Below, piece after piece: positions 25,217 through 33,639 of a stretch of 64,000 bases of DNA; the first letter of the stretch is position 1, and each line of letters opens with the position of its first letter. This stretch comes from Sutterella faecalis. Its GTDB lineage: Bacteria; Pseudomonadota; Gammaproteobacteria; Burkholderiales; Burkholderiaceae_F. A program made the position numbers and the translations under genes. Under the pieces are notes generated by a model. The model ran no database searches. It saw only the letters and a list, made by a program, of their open reading frames with translations, and had not been told where the DNA came from. The DNA is taken from NCBI RefSeq assembly GCF_006337085.1, contig NZ_CP040882.1, positions 1,612,001 through 1,676,000 of the forward strand, given 5' to 3'.

Positions 25217-25546
25217 ATGCCTTTAAAGGATCTCATTATCGAGGACATCGTCGCAGGCACCGGTCCCGCAGTCAAAGCGGGCGACCCCGTGAGCGTGCAC
25301 TACACGGGCCGCCTTGAAGACGGCACGATCTTTGACTCAAGCGAGGGCAGAGAGCCGCTTGACTTCACCTGCGGCATTGGTCTCGTGATCCCGGGTTGGG
25401 ATCAGGGGCTCATCGGCCTCAAAAAGGGCGGCAAGCGACGCCTCTCCATTCCGGCCCATCTGGCCTACGGCGAAATGGGTTATCCGGGCGTCATTCCGCC
25501 CAACGCCGACCTTTATTTCGATGTTGAGCTTGTCGGCATCGGCTGA
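25217..25546 (+). CDS. FKBP-type peptidyl-prolyl isomerase
   Basis: A 109-residue single-domain, cytosolic FKBP with no signal peptide. Diagnostic segments are VHYTGRLEDGTIFDSS, IPGWDQGLIGLKKGGKRRL, IPAHLAYGEMGYP and IPPNADLYFDVELV, and the active-site Tyr, Phe, Asp and Trp positions are all present. It accelerates Xaa-Pro isomerisation during folding. Its last 34 nt overlap the 3' end of the convergent maf gene. Confidence 0.95.
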   Translation: MPLKDLIIEDIVAGTGPAVKAGDPVSVHYTGRLEDGTIFDSSEGREPLDFTCGIGLVIPGWDQGLIGLKKGGKRRLSIPAHLAYGEMGYPGVIPPNADLYFDVELVGIG

Positions 25547-26172
25547 AAGAGCGCCGGCGCAGGCGCGCCATAGCTTTTGAGCAGTTCCGCCGCCTCGCAT
25601 ACGGGAAGCCCCATAATGCCGGTGTAGCTTCCCGCAACCGACTGCACGAAAAGGCCGGCAAGCCCCTGAATGCCGTAGCCTCCGGCCTTGTCGTACGGCT
25701 CATCCGTCATTACGTAGCGTCCGATTTCCTCTTCTGAGATCTGGCGCATCGTGACCTTCGAAAGCACCACCAGAGCCCGATAGTCCTCGCGCGAGCGGCC
25801 AACGGCAACGGCCGTGCGCACTTCATGCGTCCGGCCGGAAAGCTCCCGCATGAAGCGGGCAGCCTCCTCGCGATCCCGGGGCTTGCCGAGAATTTTTCCC
25901 TCCAGGCTCACCACCGTATCTGCCGCAAGGACCGGTGCGTCCATGCGCGGATCATCGAGCTCATTTTTCGCAGCAATTCCGTCCATCAGCTTCGTTACCG
26001 CCGTGCGAAGCACATAGTCTGCGGGCGTTTCGCCCGGCAGCTCTTCTTCATCCCCGGCAAACCAGCCTCTCGGTTCAGACGGATCAGAAAGCACCTGAGG
26101 CTCCCAGCCGTAGGCCCGGAGGAGTTCGCGTCTGCGCGGGCTTTTGCTCGCAAGATAGATAAAGTTCTGCAT
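25513..26172 (-). CDS. maf: Maf family nucleoside triphosphate pyrophosphatase
   Basis: Maf proteins hydrolyse non-canonical or excess dTTP/UTP to monophosphates. The N-terminal phosphate loop YLASKSPRRRELL, the catalytic LAADTVV, the SGRTHEVRTAV segment and KAGGYGIQG are diagnostic of the YhdE-like branch. At 219 residues it is slightly long because of an extra loop (about residues 32-50). It is the last gene of the purD operon. The ribonuclease G gene (rng) that often follows maf in Betaproteobacteria is missing. Confidence 0.94.
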   Translation of the reverse strand: MQNFIYLASKSPRRRELLRAYGWEPQVLSDPSEPRGWFAGDEEELPGETPADYVLRTAVTKLMDGIAAKNELDDPRMDAPVLAADTVVSLEGKILGKPRDREEAARFMRELSGRTHEVRTAVAVGRSREDYRALVVLSKVTMRQISEEEIGRYVMTDEPYDKAGGYGIQGLAGLFVQSVAGSYTGIMGLPVCEAAELLKSYGAPAPALFQPMPTSSTSK

Positions 26173-26194
26173 GGGCTGCGTTGCTTCCTAGGAA

Positions 26195-26662
26195 TCAGGC
26201 GCGATGGTAGGGGTGACCGGCGCCGATCGACCATACGCGATAGAGCTGTTCGGCAAGAAATACACGGGCGAGCGCATGCGGCATCGTCATTGCGGAGAGC
26301 CGCATCAGGCGCCTCGCCTTTTCCTTCACCTCAGGCGCAAGTCCGTCGGGACCGCCGATCACAAAGACAACGCGCGACGCCTCGCTCATCCATTCGTTGA
26401 GCGACCGCGCGAACTCTGTTGTAGTGAAGTCCTTGCCGTGTTCGTCGAGCACAACGACATAGTCGTCCTCCTCGAGCGCCTCAAGGATGCGGCTTCCCTC
26501 AAGCTGCATGAGTCTGGCCGGCGTCTGACCCGCACGGGGTTCCGTGCGGATTTCCTTCAATTCAACCCGCCATGAGCGCGGGAAACGCCCCAGGTAGCCG
26601 CGCACCGCATCCTGCGCCCAGTCGGAAATATGCTGCCCGACAGCAAGAATCAAAACGCGCAT
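26195..26662 (-). CDS. rlmH: 23S rRNA (pseudouridine1915-N3)-methyltransferase
   Basis: RlmH is a SPOUT methyltransferase acting on pseudouridine 1915 of helix 69 in assembled 70S ribosomes. The 155-residue length is standard, with VVVLDEHGKDFTTTEFA, the knot motif VVFVIGGPDGLAPEV and the C-terminal LARVFLAEQLYRVWSIGAGHPYHR. It lies 6 nt after rsfS, the usual pairing. Confidence 0.97.
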   Translation of the reverse strand: MRVLILAVGQHISDWAQDAVRGYLGRFPRSWRVELKEIRTEPRAGQTPARLMQLEGSRILEALEEDDYVVVLDEHGKDFTTTEFARSLNEWMSEASRVVFVIGGPDGLAPEVKEKARRLMRLSAMTMPHALARVFLAEQLYRVWSIGAGHPYHRA

Positions 26663-26668
26663 GCCGTC

Positions 26669-27064
26669 TTAAGCCTGCTTTTCAGCGCGGTGCGGCATCA
26701 GGTGCGGAGCGCACTCCGACTGCTGCGCCTCAAGGAAGACTTCCTTGCCGCCCCAGATTTCCTCGAGGTTGTAGTAGTCGCGGACATTGGGCTGGAGCAC
26801 GTGAACCACCACAGTGCCCAGATCGACGAGGACCCATTCGCCCGTATCGCCGCCCTCAATGCCGAGGACTTCGCCGCCCGCTTCCTTCACAGCGCCCGAG
26901 ACCGCGTAGGCAAGCGCACGCGTCTGGCGGTTCGAGGAACCCGAAGCGATGATGACGCGCTCAAACTGGTCGGTCAGCTTTTCCGTATTAAAAATCTTGA
27001 TGTCGCGCGCTTTGACGTCTTCAAGCGCTTCAATGGCGGTGGCGACAAGTTCGTTGAGTTCCAT
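26669..27064 (-). CDS. rsfS: Ribosome silencing factor
   Basis: RsfS binds ribosomal protein uL14 and blocks subunit joining when nutrients run low. The 131-residue protein has the Iojap-family core: EDVKARDIKIFNTEKLTDQF, IIASGSSNRQTRALA, GEWVLVDLGTVVVHVLQPNV and RDYYNLEEIWG. It sits between nadD and rlmH in the conserved order. Confidence 0.96.
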   Translation of the reverse strand: MELNELVATAIEALEDVKARDIKIFNTEKLTDQFERVIIASGSSNRQTRALAYAVSGAVKEAGGEVLGIEGGDTGEWVLVDLGTVVVHVLQPNVRDYYNLEEIWGGKEVFLEAQQSECAPHLMPHRAEKQA

Positions 27065-27136
27065 AAGTTCTGCTTTTGAAAAGAATTAGAGAAAAAGGCG
27101 TGCCTGAAGCTGATGCGCCCATCGAAAAAAGCGTGC

Positions 27137-27796
27137 TCAGTGAGCGCCGTAAAGCGACTCCGCCCGAATGTAGGCCGCGACCTCGAGAGGAAGCCAGCCG
27201 TCAACCTTCTTCATCGCCTCAGCAAAGGGCTGAGTGCGGATGACGCGGCGGATTTCCGTTGCGCTCGCCTCATGCGGCGCCATGTCGAAAAAAGCGATCC
27301 CACCGGCCGGCGCCTCGGTGAGTGCTTCCGCACTGGTCATCCGGCTTTTCGCCCAGGAAGCGACTTCCGGAGAGGTCTGAAGCGCCTCTCTTCCTCGTCT
27401 GCAAACGGCAAGATCCGCATATTCAGCCAGTTCCTGCCAGCTTCTCCAGGTGTGGAGATTTCTCCACTGGTCGCCCCCCAGAATGAGCACGAGCGGAATC
27501 GAGGGGCCAAGGCGCTTTCTCAGCGTTTTCAGCGTCACCCGCGTATAGGTGGGGCCGAGGCGCATGAGTTCGAGGGTTTCGATTCGAAAGCCCGCCATTT
27601 TATCCAAAGCGAGCTCAAGCATGGCGAGCCGCACCTCTGCCGGGGAGACAAGATCTTTCTGCCAGGGATTCCCGGCAGGAAGAAAATCAACCCGCACCAG
27701 CCGAAGCGCATCCTTTGCTGCCCTCGCGAGAGCGAGATGACCTTCATGAACGGGGTCGAAAGTGCCGCCGAGAAGTCCGATTCCGCGGGGTATCAC
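27137..27796 (-). CDS. nadD: Nicotinate-nucleotide adenylyltransferase
   Basis: NadD turns nicotinate mononucleotide and ATP into deamido-NAD. GIGLLGGTFDPVHEGHL is the nucleotidyltransferase start with its HxGH motif, and the C-terminal region HEASATEIRRVIR carries the second ATP-binding motif (ISSTxIR-like). The start is GTG at 27796, 14 nt after the preceding gene. Length of 219 residues is normal. Confidence 0.96.
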   Translation of the reverse strand: MIPRGIGLLGGTFDPVHEGHLALARAAKDALRLVRVDFLPAGNPWQKDLVSPAEVRLAMLELALDKMAGFRIETLELMRLGPTYTRVTLKTLRKRLGPSIPLVLILGGDQWRNLHTWRSWQELAEYADLAVCRRGREALQTSPEVASWAKSRMTSAEALTEAPAGGIAFFDMAPHEASATEIRRVIRTQPFAEAMKKVDGWLPLEVAAYIRAESLYGAH

Positions 27797-27810
27797 AATC
27801 CAGTGCTCCC

Positions 27811-28443
27811 TTAAGGATTGCGCGTGAATGAGGCAAAGCCCCGATCAACGCGGCCGTCTTTGAATTTGAGCCCAACCCAATTGAGTTCGAGCTCCTCGAG
27901 GCCCCGGGCATTTTTAAGAAACCGCTGGCTGAACCAGAATTTCCAGCCGAAGCCGTCTTCGTGGGAAGGCTTTCCAATATGCTCGGCAACTTCCTTTTCC
28001 GTCATGCCGAGTCCGGTAAGACCAAGACGAACCGGAAGATTGCGCGCATCAAGCTTGCCGCAGGTCCGCGGCACTTCCCGATCATCCTTCACCCACTCAA
28101 TCTGCGCCTCCGTGATCTCGCTCGATGCCGTTGCGATGAGCCAGACGATCATCGGTCTGCCGCCTTCCGTGCCGGTGAAGCATGCAAAATCGCGCTCAAA
28201 ATAGCCGGCACCTTCGCGCAGTCGCGCTGCGTGATAGCGCTCAGCCACTTCACTGAGACCTGTGTTTCCCAGGAAGAAAGGCACGCGGCCGAACTGCACG
28301 AACTGACCGACAGGTTCCGTCAGCGTCGCCGGCGCGTCGAGCGTGGTCGACGGGTAGCCGAAGGGCGATGCCACTTCGGCTCCGGCAGGTGCCGCGGCAA
28401 AAAATGCAGCAATAAGAGCGGACGTGAAGAATGGCTTGAACAT
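27811..28443 (-). CDS. Exported protein of unknown function between purD and nadD
   Basis: The ATG at 28443 opens a signal peptide (MFKPFFTSALIAAFFAAAPAGA), giving 210 residues that end in the periplasm or beyond. Two cysteines (FACFTG and RTCGKL) might form a disulfide. The segment GLTGLGMTEKEVAEHIGKP recalls the repeated helix of SmpA/OmlA-type proteins, but the rest does not fit, so no family is assigned. It occupies the place where many Betaproteobacteria carry hemF. Close spacing (14 nt to nadD) shows that it belongs to the operon. Confidence 0.8.
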   Translation of the reverse strand: MFKPFFTSALIAAFFAAAPAGAEVASPFGYPSTTLDAPATLTEPVGQFVQFGRVPFFLGNTGLSEVAERYHAARLREGAGYFERDFACFTGTEGGRPMIVWLIATASSEITEAQIEWVKDDREVPRTCGKLDARNLPVRLGLTGLGMTEKEVAEHIGKPSHEDGFGWKFWFSQRFLKNARGLEELELNWVGLKFKDGRVDRGFASFTRNP

Positions 28444-28521
28444 TTCTCTGGAAGTATGGAGAAGAGAGACACCTACCATATCATTTCCCGCCCGCTCTGA
28501 GGCGTGTGGAGTTGTTAACGG

Positions 28522-29805
28522 TTAGCGGCCGATCGCGCGCCAACCGATATCGGAACGCATCTGCATGCCGTCAAAGTGCACGCCGCGGGCAAGTTCGTAA
28601 GCCGTCTTCTGCGCTTCGGCAAGGGGAGAACCCAGTCCTACTGCGCAAAGAACGCGGCCGCCCGAAACGATCGTGCGCCCCTCCGCATCCGTCTTCGTGC
28701 CGGCGTGGAAGACGCGGGCATCCGGACCATTTGCCGGGAGGCGATCGATGACGGCGCCTTTTTCCGGATGCTGCGGATAGCCGCGGGCGGCGATCACCAC
28801 ACCGAGGGCGCTTCTCGAATCCCATTCGATGGACGCTTCATTGAGCTTGCCGGCAATAGCGGCTTCCACCACCTTCGCAAAATCGCTCTTGATGCGCATC
28901 ATGATGGGCTGCGTTTCCGGGTCGCCCATGCGGCAGTTGAATTCGAGCGTGCGAACGTCGGCAGAACCGTCGGCGCGCCGCTTGATCATAAGGCCAGCGT
29001 AGAGGAAGCCCGTGTAGCGCACGCCTTCCTTCGCCATCCCTTCAACCGTCGGGCGAATGATTTCGCGCATCACCTGATCATGGATGTCGGGCGTCACGAC
29101 GGGCGCCGGAGAATAGGCGCCCATGCCGCCGGTATTGGGACCCTGGTCGGCGTCAAGAAGGCGCTTGTGATCCTGGCTCGTCGCGAGGGGAAGAATGTGT
29201 TCGCCATCCACCATGACGATGAAGGAGGCCTCCTCGCCGTCGAGGAAATCCTCGATAACGACGCGCGCGCCGGCAGACCCGAAAGCGTGGCCTTCGAGCA
29301 TGGAGTCGATCGCGGCATAAGCCTCGTCGAGCGTCATGGCGACGACGACGCCCTTGCCCGCCGCAAGGCCGTCGGCCTTGATGACGATCGGAGCGCCTTT
29401 CTTTTCCACGTAGGCGCGGGCCGCCTTCGGGTCCGTAAAGGTCTCATAGTCCGCAGTCGGAATGTTGTGGCGCTTCATGAAGGCCTTGGCAAAGTCCTTC
29501 GAGCTTTCGAGCTGAGCAGCCGCTTTTTCAGGCCCGAAAATGCCAAGGCCGGCAGCGCGGAAAGCATCAACGACGCCGGCGGCGAGAGGCGCCTCGGGGC
29601 CGACGACCGTAAAGGCAACGCCTTCCTTCTTCACGAATTCAATGAGTTCCTCGTTGCCGGAAAGGGCAACGTTTTCGAGCTTGTCGGTCAATGCCGTACC
29701 GGCGTTGCCGGGCGCCACAAATACCTTTTCCACGCCGGCGCCCTGAGAAAGACGCCAGGCCAGAGCATGTTCACGGCCGCCGCTGCCGATGACGAGAAGC
29801 TTCAT
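28522..29805 (-). CDS. purD: Phosphoribosylamine-glycine ligase
   Basis: PurD (GAR synthetase) makes glycinamide ribonucleotide in purine synthesis. The ATG at 29805, with GGAG upstream, begins MKLLVIGSGGREHALAW, the family N-terminus. The ATP-grasp body shows PIVIKADGLAAGKGVVVA, QDHKRLLDADQGPNTGGMGAYSP and RTLEFNCRMGDPETQ. Length of 427 residues is standard. It begins the operon down to maf, separated from yebC by a terminator. Confidence 0.97.
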   Translation of the reverse strand: MKLLVIGSGGREHALAWRLSQGAGVEKVFVAPGNAGTALTDKLENVALSGNEELIEFVKKEGVAFTVVGPEAPLAAGVVDAFRAAGLGIFGPEKAAAQLESSKDFAKAFMKRHNIPTADYETFTDPKAARAYVEKKGAPIVIKADGLAAGKGVVVAMTLDEAYAAIDSMLEGHAFGSAGARVVIEDFLDGEEASFIVMVDGEHILPLATSQDHKRLLDADQGPNTGGMGAYSPAPVVTPDIHDQVMREIIRPTVEGMAKEGVRYTGFLYAGLMIKRRADGSADVRTLEFNCRMGDPETQPIMMRIKSDFAKVVEAAIAGKLNEASIEWDSRSALGVVIAARGYPQHPEKGAVIDRLPANGPDARVFHAGTKTDAEGRTIVSGGRVLCAVGLGSPLAEAQKTAYELARGVHFDGMQMRSDIGWRAIGR

Positions 29806-29920
29806 TGCAAAATTCTCCAGAATTTCAAGTGGGAAGAACCGGCAAAGAAAAGCGCCGGTCTCAATGGTTATTTTCTCCGCTATCCGGTCCTGAAGCACCG
29901 GTACGGGGCTTTTTTATTGG

Positions 29921-29958
29921 AAAAAGGCCGGAATGCTTCACTTCATTCCGGCCTTTTT
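29921..29958. terminator. Terminator between yebC and purD
   Basis: A 15-bp perfect stem (AAAAAGGCCGGAATG and its complement) with an 8-nt loop ends in T5 in both directions. It ends yebC transcripts and isolates the purD operon. Confidence 0.88.
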
Positions 29959-30025
29959 GATGAAGGCGTTCAGAAAGTCTTCCGGGAAATAACGCTCCCG
30001 GGAGCTTTCCGTCCCGTCTCGGGCA

Positions 30026-30769
30026 TTACGCTTCCTCAGGGAGCTCGAAATCAGCCGAGGTATAAACCTGCTGAACGTCGTCGAGTTCCTCGAGGGCGTC
30101 GATCAGGCGCTGCATGCGGGCAGCTTCCTCGCCTTCGAGGTGCGTTTCGTTAAGGGGCTTCCAGGTGATTTCAGCGACTTCAGGCTGCATGCCGGCCGCT
30201 TCAAAGGCCTTCTGCACGGCATCAAACTGTTCAGGAGCGCAGGTGACTTCGATCGAGCCGTCATCCGGATCCGTCAGGACGTCATCGGCACCGGCATCGA
30301 GCGCGACTTCCATCGCCTGATCTTCGGTCACGGAACCCGGGGCGAAGAAGAAGTCGCCCACGTGCTTGAACTGGAAGGAAACCGAACCTTCGGTGCCGAG
30401 ATTGCCGCCATTCTTCGACAGGATGTGACGGACGTCGGCAACGGTACGAACGCGATTGTCGGTCGTGCAGTCGATGATGAGCGCAGCGCCGCCCACACCG
30501 TAGCCTTCATAGCGGACGTCTTCATAAGAGACGCCTTCGAGCTGGCCCGTGCCCTTCAGAATGGCATTCTGGATCGTGTCCTTGGGCACATTGCCCGCAC
30601 GCGCCTTGATGAGCGCAAGACGCAGACGGGAGTTCGACTCCGGCTCGCCTCCGCCCATGCGGGCGGCAACGATGATTTCACGGACGAGCTTCGTCCAAAG
30701 ATTGGAGCGCTTGGCGTCCTGACGGCCTTTGCGGTGCTGAATATTGGCCCACTTGGAATGACCCGACAT
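30026..30769 (-). CDS. yebC: YebC/PmpR (TACO1) family protein
   Basis: The protein starts MSGHSKWANIQHRKGRQDAKR, as almost all YebC proteins do, and has the normal length of 247 residues with YEGYGVGGAALIIDCTTDNRVRT and the acidic C-terminal domain. The family was named as transcription regulators; recent work links members to relief of ribosome stalling. It precedes purD as in other Betaproteobacteria, with a terminator between. Confidence 0.96.
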   Translation of the reverse strand: MSGHSKWANIQHRKGRQDAKRSNLWTKLVREIIVAARMGGGEPESNSRLRLALIKARAGNVPKDTIQNAILKGTGQLEGVSYEDVRYEGYGVGGAALIIDCTTDNRVRTVADVRHILSKNGGNLGTEGSVSFQFKHVGDFFFAPGSVTEDQAMEVALDAGADDVLTDPDDGSIEVTCAPEQFDAVQKAFEAAGMQPEVAEITWKPLNETHLEGEEAARMQRLIDALEELDDVQQVYTSADFELPEEA

Positions 30770-31364
30770 GTTGTATCAACCTCTTTACAGGGAATGGGTA
30801 GAGCGCTGGGCCTCGGCTGCGGTCGCGCGAGGAGAGGCCTTGCCGCCCGCTGGGATTGCTTCTTGGAAGAGCCCGGGCGACCAAAAACTTGACCTCCGGA
30901 TGAGCAGACAGAAAGCGCCTCGAATCCGGAGAGAGGCGTATTTTAGAGCATCCCAATGCTTCATACCCGAGTTTTCACCGAGAGAGTTGAGCTCGTCCAA
31001 TGGAACGAAGCTTGAATCGCCTCACGGCCTCATCCGTGCCTAGCGTGAGCGGGCATTCGACGCCGGCTTGCCTTGCATAGCAGAACCCTTCCGCTGATTC
31101 CTCATTTTTTGGTAGAACCTCTTCTTCCGCTCCTGCCGCCTCAACTTTGCTTTTCCCCGGGAATAGCACTGCAAACTTCATGAGAAACAAAGTATTCATG
31201 TCCTCAAAGCCTTCGCGCAATCATTTACTGAGGATCAATTTTTCAAGGAAGCTTTGCACGCAATACCTTCTATTGAGGTATTTAATTGGTAGTATTTTTG
31301 GCGGAACTGAACCGAACGCCAAGGCATCGGTTTCAAACCTCCTGAATTATCTATAAATATCAAT
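30770..31364. other. Intergenic region between yebC and the M20 amidohydrolase gene
   Basis: The 595 nt contain no convincing gene. The right-hand third (from about 31150) is AT-rich and holds a dyad AATACC-N9-GGTATT at 31262-31282 followed by a related GGTAGTATT, a possible operator for the gene at 31365. Short open frames here lack ribosome-binding sites and known relatives. Confidence 0.5.
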
Positions 31365-32636
31365 ATGACGCAGTTCTCTCAATTGAGCGACGCGGATTTC
31401 TGCGCTGCGATTTTTGATCATGTCCGCAGCATGAGCAAGGATCATGAAGGCGTGACCCGTCAGGGTTACGGGCCTCTTGAAAGTAAAGTGCTGGATTATC
31501 TCGAAGGTATCGGCCGCGATCTTAATCTTGAAATCGCCAAAGATGCCGCAGGCAATGTCTGGATGACGCTTCCCGGACGTGACCGCAAGCTTCCGGCGGT
31601 GGTTTCCGGCAGTCATGCCGACTCTGTTCCTCAGGGCGGGAACTATGACGGACTTGCGGGCATCGTGGCGGCGCTCTCGGTAGCGCGCCGCATGCGCCGC
31701 GAAGGCGTTACGCCCGCTCGCGACTACCGCGTTCTCATGATGCGCTGCGAGGAAAGCTCCTTTTTCGGCAAGGCCTATGTAGGCTCGCTCGGCATGATGG
31801 GGCGGCTGAAGGAATCCGACCTTGCCCTCAAGCACCGTACCTCGGGCGAAACGCTCGGCGAATGCATCGCGTCCTGCGGACTTGACCCGAAAGCGCTCAC
31901 AACGGGAAAGCCCGTCATCGACACGAGCCGAATCGCCGCCTTCTTTGAACTCCATATTGAGCAGGGGCCGACCCTCACGAGTCAGAAGGATGCCCGCACG
32001 GGCATCGTTACCGGCATCCGCGGCAACATCCGCCATAAGGAAGTGAAGGTTATCGGCGAAACCGCGCATTCGGGCGCCGTCGATAAGCAGTATCGCCACG
32101 ATGCGGTGATGGCTGCGGCGCGCCTGATTTCCCGCATGGACGACAAGTGGGATGAATATCTGAAGCGCGGCGAAGATCTCGTCTTCACGGTAGGCGTCAT
32201 CAAGACGGCGCCGACCGCGGCGATTTCCGTTATTCCGGGGCTCGTCACCTTCACGATTGACATGAGAAGCCTCTCGGAAGCAACCTGCCGCGCCTTCCAT
32301 GAAGATCTCCTCGCTGAGGCGAAGAAGCTCGCAGAGGAACGAGGCGTCCGGTTCGAATTTGATGCGCCGCTCTTCACTGCGCCCGCGCATGTGAACGAAG
32401 CGCTTGCAGACCGTCTCTGGGAGAGCGCCCAGCGCGCTCACCTCCCCGTCATGCGGCTTCCCTCTGGCGCGGGTCACGATTCGGCCATGCTCGGCAATTG
32501 CGGCATCCCGGTCGCCATGATCTTCGTCGCCAATCAGAATGGTTCGCATAATCCCCATGAAGCCATGGAGCTTTCCGACTTCATGAAGGGCGCAGACCTT
32601 CTCTGGCATACCGTAATGGACTTTGACGCCGCCTGA
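31365..32636 (+). CDS. M20-family amidohydrolase (allantoate / N-carbamoyl-amino-acid amidohydrolase type)
   Basis: The 423-residue enzyme has the zinc site of this branch: GSHADSVPQGGNYDG, RCEESSFFG and, near the end, LPSGAGHDSAM, with a dimerisation domain in between (HIEQGPTL, GETAHSGA, DMRSLSE). These motifs fit allantoate amidohydrolases, N-carbamoyl-L-amino-acid hydrolases and ureidoglycolate enzymes, and the substrate cannot be told apart. It probably releases ammonia from a carbamoyl or ureide compound. A NarL-like regulator follows 59 nt downstream with no terminator between, so the two may be cotranscribed. Confidence 0.88.
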   Translation: MTQFSQLSDADFCAAIFDHVRSMSKDHEGVTRQGYGPLESKVLDYLEGIGRDLNLEIAKDAAGNVWMTLPGRDRKLPAVVSGSHADSVPQGGNYDGLAGIVAALSVARRMRREGVTPARDYRVLMMRCEESSFFGKAYVGSLGMMGRLKESDLALKHRTSGETLGECIASCGLDPKALTTGKPVIDTSRIAAFFELHIEQGPTLTSQKDARTGIVTGIRGNIRHKEVKVIGETAHSGAVDKQYRHDAVMAAARLISRMDDKWDEYLKRGEDLVFTVGVIKTAPTAAISVIPGLVTFTIDMRSLSEATCRAFHEDLLAEAKKLAEERGVRFEFDAPLFTAPAHVNEALADRLWESAQRAHLPVMRLPSGAGHDSAMLGNCGIPVAMIFVANQNGSHNPHEAMELSDFMKGADLLWHTVMDFDAA

Positions 32637-32695
32637 TTCATTTGGACGCCCGGACGCGGTTATCTCTCAACTGTGTCCGGACAAGGACTACAACC

Positions 32696-33412
32696 ATGGA
32701 ACATCGGAAACCCAGCGTAGTTGTCGTGGACGACTATCCGCTCTTCCGCAAGGGCATTGCTGATGCGCTCACCACCAATGCCAACTTCCAGATTCTCGGT
32801 CTCACCGGGGATGAGAAGACAGCGCTCTCGCTCATCGGACTCAAGCCCGACATCGTCATCATCGACCTTGATGCCAAAGGCTTTCAACCCCTCAATCTGC
32901 TGCGCCTCATCAAGTACCGCCAGCCTTCCTGCCGCGCCGTAATGCTGATGAGCTCACCCAACAGCTCTTCAAACCTCATGCAGGCCATTCGCTTGGATGC
33001 CAATGGCTACCTCCTGCGCAATATCCCGATCGACGAATTTGTTGATCAGATGAAGATTGTTGCCCAGGGCGGCATGGCGGCTTCGGAAAAAATCACCTCA
33101 GCGCTTGCTGAACACCTGCGTTCCGGCACGATTGAGGAGTCGGAAACAAACGTCACGCAGCTTCTCACCAAGCGCGAATTCGAAGTGCTCTGCTGCGTCG
33201 CCTCCGGTCTTTCCAACCGCGAGATCGCTCAGTACCTCGAAATCACGGACGGCACGGTAAAGGTGCATGTGAAGCATCTCCTCAAGAAGCTCCACTTCCG
33301 CTCTCGTGTTGAAGCCGCCGTCTGGGCGTCGGAACGCGACTATCGGATTCCGGACGAAAAGCTCGCGAAAATCGGACTCAGCGGTTCGCCTAAAACCTTC
33401 CGCCGTATGTGA
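32696..33412 (+). CDS. NarL/FixJ-family response regulator with Lys to Arg receiver change
   Basis: The ATG at 32696 (AAGGA upstream) gives 238 residues. The receiver has the acidic pair VVDDYP, the phosphoacceptor Asp57 in IIDLDAKG and Ser86, but the nearly invariant switch lysine is Arg108 (YLLRNIP) and the usual Met-Pro-Gly is AKG. The LuxR-type DNA-binding domain (about 155-215) is intact: LTKREFEVLCCVASGLSNREIAQYL and TVKVHVKHLLKKL. No sensor kinase is in the window. It may control the upstream amidohydrolase or the convergent dcuB. Confidence 0.88.
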   Translation: MEHRKPSVVVVDDYPLFRKGIADALTTNANFQILGLTGDEKTALSLIGLKPDIVIIDLDAKGFQPLNLLRLIKYRQPSCRAVMLMSSPNSSSNLMQAIRLDANGYLLRNIPIDEFVDQMKIVAQGGMAASEKITSALAEHLRSGTIEESETNVTQLLTKREFEVLCCVASGLSNREIAQYLEITDGTVKVHVKHLLKKLHFRSRVEAAVWASERDYRIPDEKLAKIGLSGSPKTFRRM

Positions 33413-33439
33413 CATCACCCAACGGTGATTTTCATATAC

Positions 33440-33482
33440 GAATGCCCGGGCACCTTTCATCTGGCGTCCGGGCATTCTTTTT
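33440..33482 (+). terminator. Terminator after the NarL-like regulator
   Basis: A 10-bp stem GAATGCCCGG / CCGGGCATTC is followed by T5, 28 nt after the stop codon. Confidence 0.82.
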
Positions 33483-33522
33483 GGCAGCGCTTGCCGCATT
33501 CAAGCAGCGGCTCTCCATAATC

Positions 33523-33560
33523 AAACGGGGACCCCTCATTGAAGAGGGATCCCCGTTTTT
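33523..33560. terminator. Terminator between the regulator and dcuB
   Basis: A stem AAACGGGGA...TCCCCGTTT with T5 on the plus strand lies 80 nt past the dcuB stop; the mirror A-run is short. It probably backs up the terminator at 33440 and may serve dcuB. Confidence 0.7.
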
Positions 33561-33639
33561 ATTGCTTCAGTGCCGATTCGGGAGAAGCTCCCGAATCAGT
33601 CGGCTTACATCAAAGCGTCCTCACAGTAGTTATGTGTCT

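Noticed and set aside
24775..25275. A 166-codon minus-strand open frame overlapping the FKBP start
   Set aside because: It overlaps the opposite-strand FKBP gene, has no ribosome-binding site and no recognisable family.
30975..31220. An 81-codon minus-strand open frame between yebC and the amidohydrolase gene
   Set aside because: No recognisable motif, no ribosome-binding site, and the AT-rich region looks regulatory.
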